The notes below the pieces were generated by a model. That model did no database searches and was not told the origin of the DNA. It saw only the letters and a list, made by a program, of their open reading frames with translations. Made by a program: the position numbers and the translations under genes. Positions 7,929 through 17,201 of a DNA stretch of 64,000 bases are shown here, piece after piece; position 1 is the stretch's first letter; the number at the start of each line of letters is the position of its first letter. Origin of the DNA: CAVSUB01 sp963816725 (GTDB taxonomy: Bacteria; Acidobacteriota; Vicinamibacteria; Vicinamibacterales; 2-12-FULL-66-21). The DNA lies in assembly GCA_963816725.1 (NCBI GenBank), contig CAWFMC010000005.1, forward strand, positions 124,001 to 188,000. The letters run 5' to 3'.

Positions 7929-9987
7929 TGAGCTGACACGAATCATCGCGTCCACGAAGGATGCCCGGCCGACCGACGGCGAGCCCGTGCCGCGGCGGGA
8001 ATGGCTGGTGACCAACGGGCTCGGCGGCTACGCTTCCAGCACCGTCGCCGGCGTCGTGACCCGGCGGTATCACGGCCTGCTGGTCGCCTCGCTCCCGGCG
8101 CCGCTCGGAAGAGTGGTGATGCTCAATCACCTGCTCGAGCGCGTCCGCCTGCCGAACCGCGGGGTGATGTGGCTGGGGGACGCGGACGAAGTCGCCGGCC
8201 CCAACGCGGCGGATCATGCGGATCATCTCGTCGAGTTCAAGCTCGAAATGGGCCTTCCGGTCTGGCGGTACGAGCTCGATGGCTACACGATCGAGAAGCG
8301 CGTGCTGATGCCGCACGGCCTCAACACCGTCCACCTCACGTACCGGCTGTTGAAGGGCGAGGGGCCGGTGCGTCTGACCCTGCGGCCGTCGGTGCAGTTC
8401 CGCGGCTACGAAGCGCCGGTCGATCAGTCGCCGGTGCAGACTTACAGCCTGACCGCGGTCCGGCACCGCTACGAGCTCTCCGGCGGCAATGAGTTCCCGT
8501 GCCTGCGGATGGCGATGCACGGGCAGCACGCCGCGCTCACCCTCGACGAAAAGGGCGTGTCCGCGGTGCCGTACGAGGTCGAACAGCATCGCGGCTACGC
8601 GGCGGTCGGATCGCTGTGGAGCCCCGGCTACTTCCGCGCCGATCTCGCCGAATCGCAGAGCGTGACGCTGGTCGCGTCGACGGAGTCCTGGGAAGTCATC
8701 GAAGCCCTCTCGCCTGAGGCCGCCGCGGAGGCCGAGACCGAGCGCCGCCACAATCTGCTCGCGATCGCCACGCACGTCAAGGACGACACCTTCGCCCGCG
8801 AGCTGGTGCTGGCGGCGGATCAGTTCATCATCACGCCAGCCGGCCGCGCCGAAGAAGCGGCCAGGGCGCGTGCCGCCGGCGAAGACGTGCGGACGGTGAT
8901 TGCCGGCTATCACTGGTTCACCGACTGGGGCCGCGACACGATGATCAGCCTCGAAGGGCTGACGCTCTCGACCCGGCGAATCCGGGAGGCGGCCTACATC
9001 CTCCGCACCTTCGCGCTCTACGTGCGCGACGGCTTGATCCCGAACATGTTTCCGGACGGCGCGCGTGAAGGCCTGTACCACACCGCGGATGCGACGATGT
9101 GGTTCTTTCATGCCATCCATCGCTACGTTCGCGCCACTGGCGACACCAAGACCCTGCGCGGGCTCATTCCGATCCTCGTCGACATCGTCCAGCATCATCT
9201 CGCGGGAACCCGATTCGGGATCGGCGTGGACCCGGCGGACGGCCTGTTGCGCCAGGGCGCCGAGGGCTACCAGCTGACGTGGATGGATGCCAAGGTCGAC
9301 GACTGGGTCGTCACGCCGCGGCGCGGCAAGGCGGTCGAGATCAACGCGCTGTGGTACAACGCGCTCTGTCTGCTCGAGGGCTGGACGCGCCAGCATGGCG
9401 GCGGCGACGGGCTCGATCTGGCCGGTCATGCGGCCCGGGCCCGCGCCTCGTTCAACGCGCGCTTCTGGTATGCGGACGGCGGCTACCTGTACGACGTCGT
9501 CGACGGCGAACACGGCGACGACCCGGCGTGCCGTCCCAACCAGGTATTCGCCATCTCGCTGGATCATCCGGTGCTGGACACCGCCCATTGGGGCGCGGTG
9601 ATGGACGTCGTGAAAGACCGTTTGCTCACGCCAGTCGGCCTGCGTTCGCTGGCGCCGGGCTCGCCGGACTACAAGGCGAAGTACTACGGCGACCTGCGGT
9701 CACGCGACGCCGCGTATCATCAGGGGACGGTGTGGGCCTGGCTGATTGGACCCTACGTCGACGCCTGGCTCAAGCTGCACCCCGAAGACCGCGCCGGGGC
9801 GCGCAGACTCCTGGCCGGCTTCGAGGCGCATCTCGATCAGGCGTGTGTCGGCTCGATCAGCGAGATCTTCGACGCCGACTCGCCGTACATTCCACGCGGG
9901 TGCGTCGCGCAGGCGTGGAGCGTCGCCGAAGTGCTCCGGATCCTCGAGAAGACGCTGACGCGCGTCGAGCGCCCGGCCGGCGTCTGA
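7921..9987 (+). CDS. Glycogen debranching enzyme (amylo-alpha-1,6-glucosidase type)
   Basis: A 688-residue bacterial/archaeal-type debranching enzyme. The N-terminal substrate-binding domain (about 25-245) begins with the typical 'VTNGLGGYASST' segment. The C-terminal (alpha/alpha)6 barrel (about 290-680) includes 'HWFTDWGRDTMISLEGL' with its conserved acidic residue. I chose ATG at 7921 because the coding signal begins there and it overlaps the treZ stop. With TreZ it suggests conversion of glycogen or maltodextrin into trehalose and glucose. Confidence 0.9.
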   Translation: MDSELTRIIASTKDARPTDGEPVPRREWLVTNGLGGYASSTVAGVVTRRYHGLLVASLPAPLGRVVMLNHLLERVRLPNRGVMWLGDADEVAGPNAADHADHLVEFKLEMGLPVWRYELDGYTIEKRVLMPHGLNTVHLTYRLLKGEGPVRLTLRPSVQFRGYEAPVDQSPVQTYSLTAVRHRYELSGGNEFPCLRMAMHGQHAALTLDEKGVSAVPYEVEQHRGYAAVGSLWSPGYFRADLAESQSVTLVASTESWEVIEALSPEAAAEAETERRHNLLAIATHVKDDTFARELVLAADQFIITPAGRAEEAARARAAGEDVRTVIAGYHWFTDWGRDTMISLEGLTLSTRRIREAAYILRTFALYVRDGLIPNMFPDGAREGLYHTADATMWFFHAIHRYVRATGDTKTLRGLIPILVDIVQHHLAGTRFGIGVDPADGLLRQGAEGYQLTWMDAKVDDWVVTPRRGKAVEINALWYNALCLLEGWTRQHGGGDGLDLAGHAARARASFNARFWYADGGYLYDVVDGEHGDDPACRPNQVFAISLDHPVLDTAHWGAVMDVVKDRLLTPVGLRSLAPGSPDYKAKYYGDLRSRDAAYHQGTVWAWLIGPYVDAWLKLHPEDRAGARRLLAGFEAHLDQACVGSISEIFDADSPYIPRGCVAQAWSVAEVLRILEKTLTRVERPAGV

Positions 9988-10004
9988 GCGCGCGGCGCGC
10001 CTAT

Positions 10005-10021
10005 CGCCTTTGCGCAAGGCG
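10005..10021 (+). terminator. Small hairpin after the debranching gene
   Basis: CGCCTT (10005-10010) pairs with AAGGCG (10016-10021) around a five-base loop, 18 bases after the debranching stop. There is no T-run. It is a weak candidate for a transcript end before rsgA. Confidence 0.25.
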
Positions 10022-10097
10022 CCGGCCTTATAGCCTTAGGCCGACTCGAACGGCAGGGCAGGAAGTCGTCACCTATGGACCGGGCAGAGTAGACCTG

Positions 10098-11171
10098 ATG
10101 CCGACGCTGCGTGAGCTGGGATGGTCGGAGCGTCTCGAAGCGGAGCTGCCGGCCGCCGGCGCATCCGGGCTGGTCCCTGGCCGGGTCAGCCTGGAGCATA
10201 CCCACATCTACCGGGTCCTCACCGAGGCGGGCGAGTGGCTGGCGCGCGTCTCGGGCCGGCTGCGTCACCATGCCGCATCGCGGTCTTCGTTCCCCGCGGT
10301 CGGCGACTGGGTCGGAGTCGAGCCGCCGCAGGACGACGGGTTCGCGCGAATCCGTACGGTGCTGCCGCGGGCGAGCCGGTTCTCACGCCGGTCCGCGGGC
10401 GACCGCACCGAGGAGCAGGTCGTCGCCGCCAACATCGACGTCGTCTTTCTCGTCACCGGGCTCGACGGCGACTACAACCCGCGCCGAATCGAGCGCTACC
10501 TCCTCGTCGCTGCGGACAGTGGCGCCACGCCGATCATCGTGCTGAACAAGGCGGACCTGGTGGAGGCCCCGGGCGTCTTCGTCGACGAGGTGCGGAGCAT
10601 CGCCCCCAATGTCGCGGTTCACGCCGCGTCCTGTAACGAGCCCGTCTCGCTCGCACCGTTGCGCGACGCGCTCGGGATCGGCCGAACCGGGGCGCTCCTC
10701 GGATCGTCCGGGGTGGGGAAGAGCACGATCGTCAACCGCTTGGTCGGACACGACCTCCTGGCCACCCGCGACGTTCGCATCTCGGACAGCAAAGGCCGGC
10801 ACACCAGCACGAGCCGGCAGATGGTCATGCTGCCCGGCCACGGCATCCTGATCGATACACCGGGCATGCGCGAGATTCAGCTGTGGGAAACCGGCGAGGG
10901 AGCCAGCGCCACGTTTTCGGACATCGCCGAGCTCGCGGCGCACTGCCGCTTCCGGGATTGCGCCCACGAGTCCGAGCCCGGCTGCGCGGTCATCGACGCG
11001 GTGGCCAAGGGGGAGCTGCCCGCCGCGCGCCTGGACAGCTACCGCAAGCTCAGGCTCGAACAGGCGCACCAGCACCGGCTGCAGGATCAGCGCGCCCAAC
11101 AGGAAGGCAAGCGCCGCGCCCGGTTTCTCACGCAGGCGCTGACCCGGCGTCTGAAGGACAAGGGCCGGTAG
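10098..11171 (+). CDS. rsgA: Ribosome small-subunit GTPase RsgA
   Basis: A 357-residue circularly permuted GTPase that helps late 30S subunit maturation. An N-terminal OB-fold (about 20-95) is followed by G4 NKAD, then G1 GSSGVGKST and G3 DTPG. The C-terminal zinc-binding segment has the pattern C-x4-C-x-H-x5-C. The start is ATG 10098, where similarity to the family begins. The gene before it is 110 bases away, so it may have its own promoter. Confidence 0.93.
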   Translation: MPTLRELGWSERLEAELPAAGASGLVPGRVSLEHTHIYRVLTEAGEWLARVSGRLRHHAASRSSFPAVGDWVGVEPPQDDGFARIRTVLPRASRFSRRSAGDRTEEQVVAANIDVVFLVTGLDGDYNPRRIERYLLVAADSGATPIIVLNKADLVEAPGVFVDEVRSIAPNVAVHAASCNEPVSLAPLRDALGIGRTGALLGSSGVGKSTIVNRLVGHDLLATRDVRISDSKGRHTSTSRQMVMLPGHGILIDTPGMREIQLWETGEGASATFSDIAELAAHCRFRDCAHESEPGCAVIDAVAKGELPAARLDSYRKLRLEQAHQHRLQDQRAQQEGKRRARFLTQALTRRLKDKGR

Positions 11172-11259
11172 CCAGCCCGCGCGCGTCACCCACCGACAGC
11201 GCTCCGCCACTCGCCGGGAACCGCGGGACGGTTGCCCGCCGCCCACGTAAGGTGCAGAC

Positions 11260-12027
11260 ATGAACGTGCTGTCTGTTGCCAACGCGCGGAAATCGTTCGG
11301 CGCCGTCAAGGCGCTCGACGGGGCCTCCCTCGACCTTCGCAAGGGGGAGCTGCTGGCGCTGCTCGGTCCGAACGGCGCCGGGAAAACCACCCTGATCAGG
11401 GCCATCGCCGGCCGGGTCCGGCTCGACGCGGGTGAGATTCGCCTGCTCGGTGCGCCACTCGCCGCCCGCCGCACCCCGCCGGAGCTCGGCATCGTCCCGC
11501 AGGAGATTGCGCTCTATCCGCTGCTGACGGCGCGCGAGAACATGACCGCCTTCGGCGAGCTGCAAGGGCTCTCCGGTGCGGCGCTGCGATCGCAGGTCGA
11601 CTGGGCCCTCGAGCGCACCGGACTGGCCGACCGTGCCTCGGAACCGGTCAAGCAGTTCTCCGGCGGCATGAAGCGGCGCCTCAACATCGCCTGCGGCGTC
11701 CTGCACCGGCCCCGCATCGTCCTGCTCGACGAGCCGACGGTGGGTGTCGACCCCCAGAGCCGGGATCGCATCTACGACATGCTGGCCGACCTCGCGAGCC
11801 AGGGAGTATCGCTGCTGCTGACCACGCATCATCTGGAGGAGGCGGAGGCGCGCTGTTCGCGGACGGTGATCATCGACCACGGCAAGGTGATCGCCGAGGG
11901 CACGCTCGCCGATCTCGTGGACCGCACGGTCGGCCGCCACCGCATGGTGACGCTGCGACTCGACGCGCCGCTGGCCAAGGACATCGCACGTCCTGCGCGA
12001 GCCGAACCTGATCCCCGACGGCGGTGA
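11260..12027 (+). CDS. ABC-2 exporter ATPase, frameshifted near its 3' end
   Basis: A 255-residue reading frame holding a complete nucleotide-binding domain: Walker A GPNGAGKTT, signature FSGGMKRR, Walker B VLLDEPTVG and the switch histidine in LLTTHH. The last 12 residues are out of register. The next frame continues from about 11990 to a TGA at 12188-12190 and encodes the normal ending of this family, finishing FIHLTGRELRE. That stop overlaps the permease GTG by four bases, which supports it as the ancestral end. The shift may be a real mutation or a sequencing error. The ATPase core could still work. Confidence 0.9.
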   Translation: MNVLSVANARKSFGAVKALDGASLDLRKGELLALLGPNGAGKTTLIRAIAGRVRLDAGEIRLLGAPLAARRTPPELGIVPQEIALYPLLTARENMTAFGELQGLSGAALRSQVDWALERTGLADRASEPVKQFSGGMKRRLNIACGVLHRPRIVLLDEPTVGVDPQSRDRIYDMLADLASQGVSLLLTTHHLEEAEARCSRTVIIDHGKVIAEGTLADLVDRTVGRHRMVTLRLDAPLAKDIARPARAEPDPRRR

Positions 12028-12186
12028 CGGACGGCGGGTGCGAGCGCGGATGAATGACGTCGCCTCCGAGCTGCCGCTGCTGCTCGATCGCGTGCGGCAG
12101 GCCGGTCGCGCAGTGGAGGACGTGGACGTGCGGGGACCGAGCCTCCAGGCGGTGTTCATCCACCTGACCGGAAGGGAGCTGCGCGA

Positions 12187-12190
<4 letters not shown>
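11990..12190 (+). pseudogene. Displaced C-terminal tail of the exporter ATPase
   Basis: This is the +2-frame continuation of the preceding ATPase, open from upstream of 11990 to TGA at 12188-12190. It encodes about 66 residues, ending in the conserved 'LQAVFIHLTGRELRE' type of tail. It has no start of its own suited to an independent gene. One extra base, or two missing bases, around 11970-11990 explains the separation. Confidence 0.75.
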
Positions 12191-13467
<1,277 letters not shown>

Positions 13468-13488
13468 GGGGGGCGCGCCTGCCGGCTC

Positions 13489-13590
13489 TCAGCTGTCGGC
13501 TGTGTTCTACGGTTCTCAGGCTCGGCCCGGCCGAAAGGCCGGGGGAACCAGCTGACAGCTGACAGCTGACAGCTGATAGCTGACCGCTGA
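13489..13590. repeat. CAGCTGA heptamer array with inverted partner and GAAA hairpin
   Basis: Six tandem 7-base units, CAGCTGA with two diverged copies, fill 13549-13590. Two reverse-complement units (TCAGCTG, TCGGCTG) lie at 13489-13502. Between them CCCGGCC and GGCCGGG (13526-13532 and 13537-13543) pair around a GAAA loop. The whole could fold as one long hairpin just after the permease gene. Confidence 0.75.
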
Positions 13591-13591
13591 T

Positions 13592-13723
13592 CGCGAGAGC
13601 TCCCAACCCGACGTGCTGTGTACCGATCTCGACCTCGCCGCGGCGCGGGACTCGTACGCGCGCCGGCCGTTCCTGCGCGATCGCCGGCCGGAGCTCTATC
13701 CGGCGTGGCTTGGCCTGCGCTGA
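13592..13723 (+). pseudogene. Remnant of a nitrilase-family gene (C-terminus only)
   Basis: This frame runs from immediately after the repeat array to TGA at 13721-13723. It encodes a phrase ending 'YARRPFLRDRRPELY' plus about nine residues. That matches the C-terminal signature of carbon-nitrogen hydrolases, as in the intact gene at 27784-28656, which has 'VWQFYRDRRPDSYG' at the same place. Nothing upstream encodes the rest of the enzyme, so it is a truncated leftover of about 40 codons. Confidence 0.6.
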
Positions 13724-13757
13724 CCGTGCTCCAGGGATCTCGTGGGACACTGAGCCA

Positions 13758-14231
13758 GTGACTCGCGCCTCGCTTGCGCTCGCCGTTGTCCTGGCCGTCG
13801 TCGTGGTGCTCGTCTCCGGATGCCGAGACACCAAAATCGTCACCAACAGCTACGCCAACCTGGCGGAGGCGAGGGCTGCCGGCGCCATGTCGGCCGGCTA
13901 CATTCCCGAGGGGCTGCCACCGGGCGCCCACGATATCCGAGCGGCCTACGATCCGAACTCCGTCGACCGGTGGGTCATCTTCAGCTTCCCTGACAGCGAA
14001 CGCGATCAGCTGATGGCGCTGCTCGATCCGGCGGCGCAGTCGCTGGACGGGCAGCTCGCCGATGTGCCCGGCCGCATCGAATGGTGGCCGGCCGTCCTGC
14101 GCAACACCCTCAACGCGGACGCGATCAAGGCGACCGGGCTCGTCACCTATCGCGCCCGTAATGGCGACCGGTTGTACGCCGTCAACTGGAGTCAGGGCCG
14201 CGCCTACGTCTGGACGGCGCACGCACGCTGA
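13758..14231 (+). CDS. Hypothetical lipoprotein
   Basis: I do not recognise the family. From GTG 13758 it is 157 residues. A hydrophobic signal ends in lipobox LVSGC, so C22 would be lipid-modified. The mature part is small, with no cysteine cluster or membrane helix. Two nearby ATG-free upstream codons extend the frame but would spoil the signal. It follows the nitrilase remnant by 34 bases. Confidence 0.65.
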   Translation: MTRASLALAVVLAVVVVLVSGCRDTKIVTNSYANLAEARAAGAMSAGYIPEGLPPGAHDIRAAYDPNSVDRWVIFSFPDSERDQLMALLDPAAQSLDGQLADVPGRIEWWPAVLRNTLNADAIKATGLVTYRARNGDRLYAVNWSQGRAYVWTAHAR

Positions 14232-14242
14232 GACGCGGGGCT

Positions 14243-14261
14243 CGCCCTTGCGAACAAGGCG
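14243..14261. terminator. Hairpin between lipoprotein and tRNA genes
   Basis: CGCCCTTG and CAAGGCG pair with one bulged base around a CGAA loop, between two converging genes. No T-run is present, so it is only a weak bidirectional terminator candidate. Confidence 0.25.
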
Positions 14262-14317
14262 GCGACCGGACGGATGCCGCGACGAAAAGCGGTGGATTGG
14301 GAAACCGGGATGGAAAG

Positions 14318-14393
<76 letters not shown>

Positions 14394-14517
14394 ACGCGCG
14401 ACAGGTTGTCGTGCAGAACCCCAATCATAACAGCGCCCGCTGAGGATCGACAACCGCACTCCGGCCGTGTGTGGGACCCAACGGGTACTTTTTGTTTCGC
14501 GCAGGTGGAACGGCGTT

Positions 14518-14523
14518 TATACT
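14518..14523 (+). promoter_or_regulatory. Candidate -10 box for the ftsB-like gene
   Basis: TATACT lies 50 bases before the ATG at 14574 in a locally AT-rich stretch. The matching -35 is weak (TTTCGC at 17 bases, or TTGTTT at 20 bases). Confidence 0.35.
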
Positions 14524-14573
14524 TTTGCGCAGATCTGCTGCCGGTTTCCGGCGCGGGCAGCGGCCGGACCACC

Positions 14574-14915
14574 ATGCCACCAGTAACGTCCGTCGATTCC
14601 GATTCGCGACGACCCGAGCTGCCGCTGTTGCGCCCGCGCCGGTCCGAGCGCCGCTGGCTTCGTCCGCTCCTCGTCTTGATCGCGATGATCGTGCTGGCGG
14701 ACGCGCTGATTGGTGATCAGAGCCTCTCGAGCGGGATCCGGGCCCGCAAGGCGTACGAGTCGCTGGGGTCCGAGGTGCAGGCGTTGAAGGGGCAGAACGA
14801 GCGGCTGCGCGACGAAGTGCGGCGGCTGCGCGAGGATCCCGGCACGATCGAGTACGTGGCCCGCAAGGATCTGGGCCTGGCGCAGCCAGGCGAGATCCTC
14901 GTGGTCGTGAAGTAA
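14574..14915 (+). CDS. FtsB/DivIC-like septum protein
   Basis: A 113-residue single-pass membrane protein. An arginine-rich cytoplasmic start of about 25 residues precedes a membrane helix (about 28-45). A coiled coil (about 55-85) follows, and the ending 'IEYVARKDLGLAQPGE' is the family signature. Such proteins link FtsL and FtsQ in the cell-division complex. ATG 14574 is preferred because upstream codons would run through the tRNA region. Confidence 0.88.
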   Translation: MPPVTSVDSDSRRPELPLLRPRRSERRWLRPLLVLIAMIVLADALIGDQSLSSGIRARKAYESLGSEVQALKGQNERLRDEVRRLREDPGTIEYVARKDLGLAQPGEILVVVK

Positions 14916-14916
14916 G

Positions 14917-14946
14917 CCGGCGCCGCCAGTCGAGCGGCGACGCCGG
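14917..14946. terminator. GC-rich hairpin between ftsB-like and recA genes
   Basis: Between two converging genes, CCGGCGCCGC pairs with GCGG and CGCCGG (three bulged bases) around a seven-base loop. There is no T-run. It is a plausible shared transcript end. Confidence 0.35.
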
Positions 14947-14955
14947 GCCGATTGG

Positions 14956-15993
14956 CTAGACGCTGACCGTTTCCGCTTCCTTGATCAGCCCCAGCTCCCG
15001 CCGGACCCGCTCCTCGATCGACTTGAAGATGACCGGGTTGTCCTTCAGGAACTGCTTGACGTTCTCGCGGCCCTGACCCAGGCGATCGCCGCTGTAGGCG
15101 AACCACGTTCCGCTCTTCTCGACGATCTTGCGTTCGACCGCGAGGTCGAGCAGGTCGCCTTCCTTCGAGATCCCCTCGCCATACATCACGTCGAATTCGG
15201 CTTCGCGGAAGGGGGGCGCGACCTTGTTCTTGACGACCTTGACGCGCGTCCGGCCGCCGACGACCGCGTCGCCGTCCTTGATGGCGCCGATGCGGCGAAT
15301 GTCGATGCGGACCGAGGCGTAGAACTTCAGCGCCCGGCCCCCAGTCGTGGTCTCGGGGTTGCCGAACATCACGCCGATCTTCTCGCGCAGCTGGTTGATG
15401 AAGATCAGGCAGGTCTTCGACTTCGACACGACACCGGTCAGCTTGCGGAGGGCCTGTGACATGAGCCGGGCCTGCAGGCCCATCTGCGCTTCGCCCATCT
15501 CGCCTTCGATTTCCGCGCGCGGCACCAGCGCGGCGACCGAGTCGACGACCACCACGTCGACGCCGCCGGAACGGACCAGCACTTCGACGATTTCGAGGGC
15601 CTGCTCACCGTTATCCGGCTGTGACACGAGCAGGTTGTCGAGATCGACCCCGAGCTTGCGAGCATACTGGGCGTCGAGCGCATGCTCGGCGTCGACGAAC
15701 GCCGCCATGCCGCCAAGCTTCTGCGCTTCCGCGATGATCTGCAGCGTCAGGGTTGTTTTGCCCGACGATTCCGGCCCGAAGATCTCGACGACGCGCCCGC
15801 GCGGGACGCCGCCGATGCCGAGGGCGAAGTCGAGGCTCACGGACCCGGTCGAGATGGACGGCATCATCGCGATGGCGTCCTTCTGGCCCAGCCGCATGAT
15901 CGCGCCCTTACCGAACTGTTTCTCGATCTGGCCGACGGCGAGTTCGATGGCTTTGAGGCGTTCGCGGTCTTGACGGTCGTCTGCAGGCGGCAT
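14956..15993 (-). CDS. recA: Recombinase RecA
   Basis: A 345-residue homologous recombination and SOS co-protease. Walker A GPESSGKT is at 73-80. The DNA-binding loops and the 'GGRALKFYASVR' segment are present, and the length is normal for the family. AAGGAG at 15999-16004 lies five bases before the ATG. A strong vegetative promoter lies upstream (separate entry). I saw no clear LexA-type dyad overlapping that promoter. Confidence 0.98.
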   Translation of the reverse strand: MPPADDRQDRERLKAIELAVGQIEKQFGKGAIMRLGQKDAIAMMPSISTGSVSLDFALGIGGVPRGRVVEIFGPESSGKTTLTLQIIAEAQKLGGMAAFVDAEHALDAQYARKLGVDLDNLLVSQPDNGEQALEIVEVLVRSGGVDVVVVDSVAALVPRAEIEGEMGEAQMGLQARLMSQALRKLTGVVSKSKTCLIFINQLREKIGVMFGNPETTTGGRALKFYASVRIDIRRIGAIKDGDAVVGGRTRVKVVKNKVAPPFREAEFDVMYGEGISKEGDLLDLAVERKIVEKSGTWFAYSGDRLGQGRENVKQFLKDNPVIFKSIEERVRRELGLIKEAETVSV

Positions 15994-16029
15994 TCTGGCT
16001 CCTTGATAGTCGGTCCGGGCTGGAACGGT

Positions 16030-16059
16030 ATTCTAGGAGTGTGCCGGGGAGAAAGTCAA
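16030..16059 (-). promoter_or_regulatory. recA sigma-70 promoter
   Basis: On the minus strand -35 TTGACT (16054-16059) and -10 TAGAAT (16030-16035) are 18 bases apart, giving a leader of about 30 bases before recA. An inverted repeat, AGCCGT-TT-ACGGCT, at 16102-16115 lies about 43 bases upstream and could be a regulator site. Confidence 0.75.
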
Positions 16060-16230
16060 GCGAAAATGTGTGCAGGCCGAGACCGTATCTGCAACAATAA
16101 CAGCCGTTTACGGCTTGGACCGACTTTCGCCTGTCGGTTGCGGCTGAGCGCAGGTACGCGGAAAGCGCCAGCGGCGGTTGTAGCCGCGGCGGAATTTCTG
16201 CCGCGGCCCGGCTCCCGGTCATAATCACGC

Positions 16231-16785
16231 ATGCCGTCGCCGGTCGGGCACGCGCTGGGCGGGCTCGCCGCCGGGTGGCTGCTCCAGCCTCGTCCACCTT
16301 CGCGCCCGCCGCTCGCCTCGGCTGAAAATCTCGTGTTCGTGGCGCTGGCGATCGCGCCGGACCTCGACCTCTTCGGTCTCGTCCATCGAGGCGTCTCCCA
16401 CAGCCTGGGCGCTACGCTGGTCGTCGGGGCAGTCGTGTGGTGTGCGCGCCGCGGTCCCGGTCGGACCCGGTTCGCCCTCGCGGCGACCGCGGCGTACGGT
16501 TCGCACGTGCTGTTCGACTGGATGGGGGTCGACACCTCGCCGCCGCTCGGCGTTCCCGCGCTGTGGCCGTTGACGAATGCCTACCTGCAGTCGCCCGTGG
16601 CAACCGTTCGCGGCGGTCTCGCGACGCTGGCATCAGCCAGGGCTGTTCTGGGCACCCAACGTGGCCGCCGTCACCCGCGAGATCGTGATGCTCCTGCCGC
16701 TGCTGATGCTGGTGGGGTGGTGGCGGGGCCGCCTGTCACTCGGCCAGCGCTCACGCCGCAGGTGATGGCCTCGGGCGCTACCTGA
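16231..16785 (+). CDS. YbcI/DUF457-like membrane metal-dependent hydrolase, frameshifted
   Basis: The first 122 residues match the inner-membrane YbcI/DUF457 group: start 'MPSPVGHALGG', acidic 'APDLDLF', 'HRGVSHSL' and 'HVLFDWMG' within membrane segments. After 'YLQSP' (about 16596) this frame loses hydrophobic character and becomes arginine-rich. The next frame instead gives 'WQPFAAVSRRWH' and a membrane helix with 'IVMLLPLLMLVGWW', ending at 16765. One extra base near 16594-16598 explains this. Function may be lost unless it is a sequencing error. Confidence 0.7.
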   Translation: MPSPVGHALGGLAAGWLLQPRPPSRPPLASAENLVFVALAIAPDLDLFGLVHRGVSHSLGATLVVGAVVWCARRGPGRTRFALAATAAYGSHVLFDWMGVDTSPPLGVPALWPLTNAYLQSPVATVRGGLATLASARAVLGTQRGRRHPRDRDAPAAADAGGVVAGPPVTRPALTPQVMASGAT

Positions 16786-17008
16786 CCGCCCACACCATCG
16801 CTCCGAACAGCGCCAGCGGCAGGAACGCCATCAGGACGCCGGCGACCAGATACACCGTGCCCGCGAGGCGGGCGCCGCGCCGCTCGGGATCCTCGTCGTC
16901 CACCCCGGCGCCGTCGTCTTCCGGCGTCCGGGCCGAGCGCAGCGCGATGGCGCCGTCGCGGGCGAGCAGCAAACCGGCGACGAGCGAGATCAACGCGATG
17001 ACGCCCAC
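16778..17008 (-). CDS. Hypothetical small membrane protein
   Basis: A 76-residue frame from GTG 17008 with two membrane helices (about 3-18 and 50-72) separated by an acidic linker rich in D and E. I do not recognise a family. The same frame is open well upstream of the GTG. A separate frame starts at ATG 17198, three bases after the dehydrogenase stop, and encodes another helix, so the true gene may be longer and frameshifted. Its 3' end overlaps the converging YbcI-like gene. Confidence 0.45.
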   Translation of the reverse strand: MGVIALISLVAGLLLARDGAIALRSARTPEDDGAGVDDEDPERRGARLAGTVYLVAGVLMAFLPLALFGAMVWAVR

Positions 17009-17201
17009 TGCCGGAAGGACTCGAGACTTGAACAGCGCGGCCGCTGTGCGTGCGGTCGGTGCGCGCGAGCGCGGTCAATGATGCGATGTAGGCCGACAGC
17101 CGCCAGACGGCGACGGTGCCGGCGCCGGCGAGCGCCAGCCACACGGTGACCGCCAGCCCGCGCCGGTTCGATCCGCCGGGCCGAGCGTGATCGCCCATCG
17201 A

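Noticed and set aside
9099..10097. Long N-terminal extension of RsgA
   Set aside because: These codons lie in an alternative frame over the debranching gene and are arginine-rich; RsgA similarity begins at ATG 10098.
13549..13590. CRISPR array
   Set aside because: Units are only 7 bases, have no unique spacers, and no cas genes are present.
16102..16115. LexA/SOS box upstream of recA
   Set aside because: The inverted repeat is 43 bases upstream of the -35 and does not resemble a known LexA consensus that I can support.
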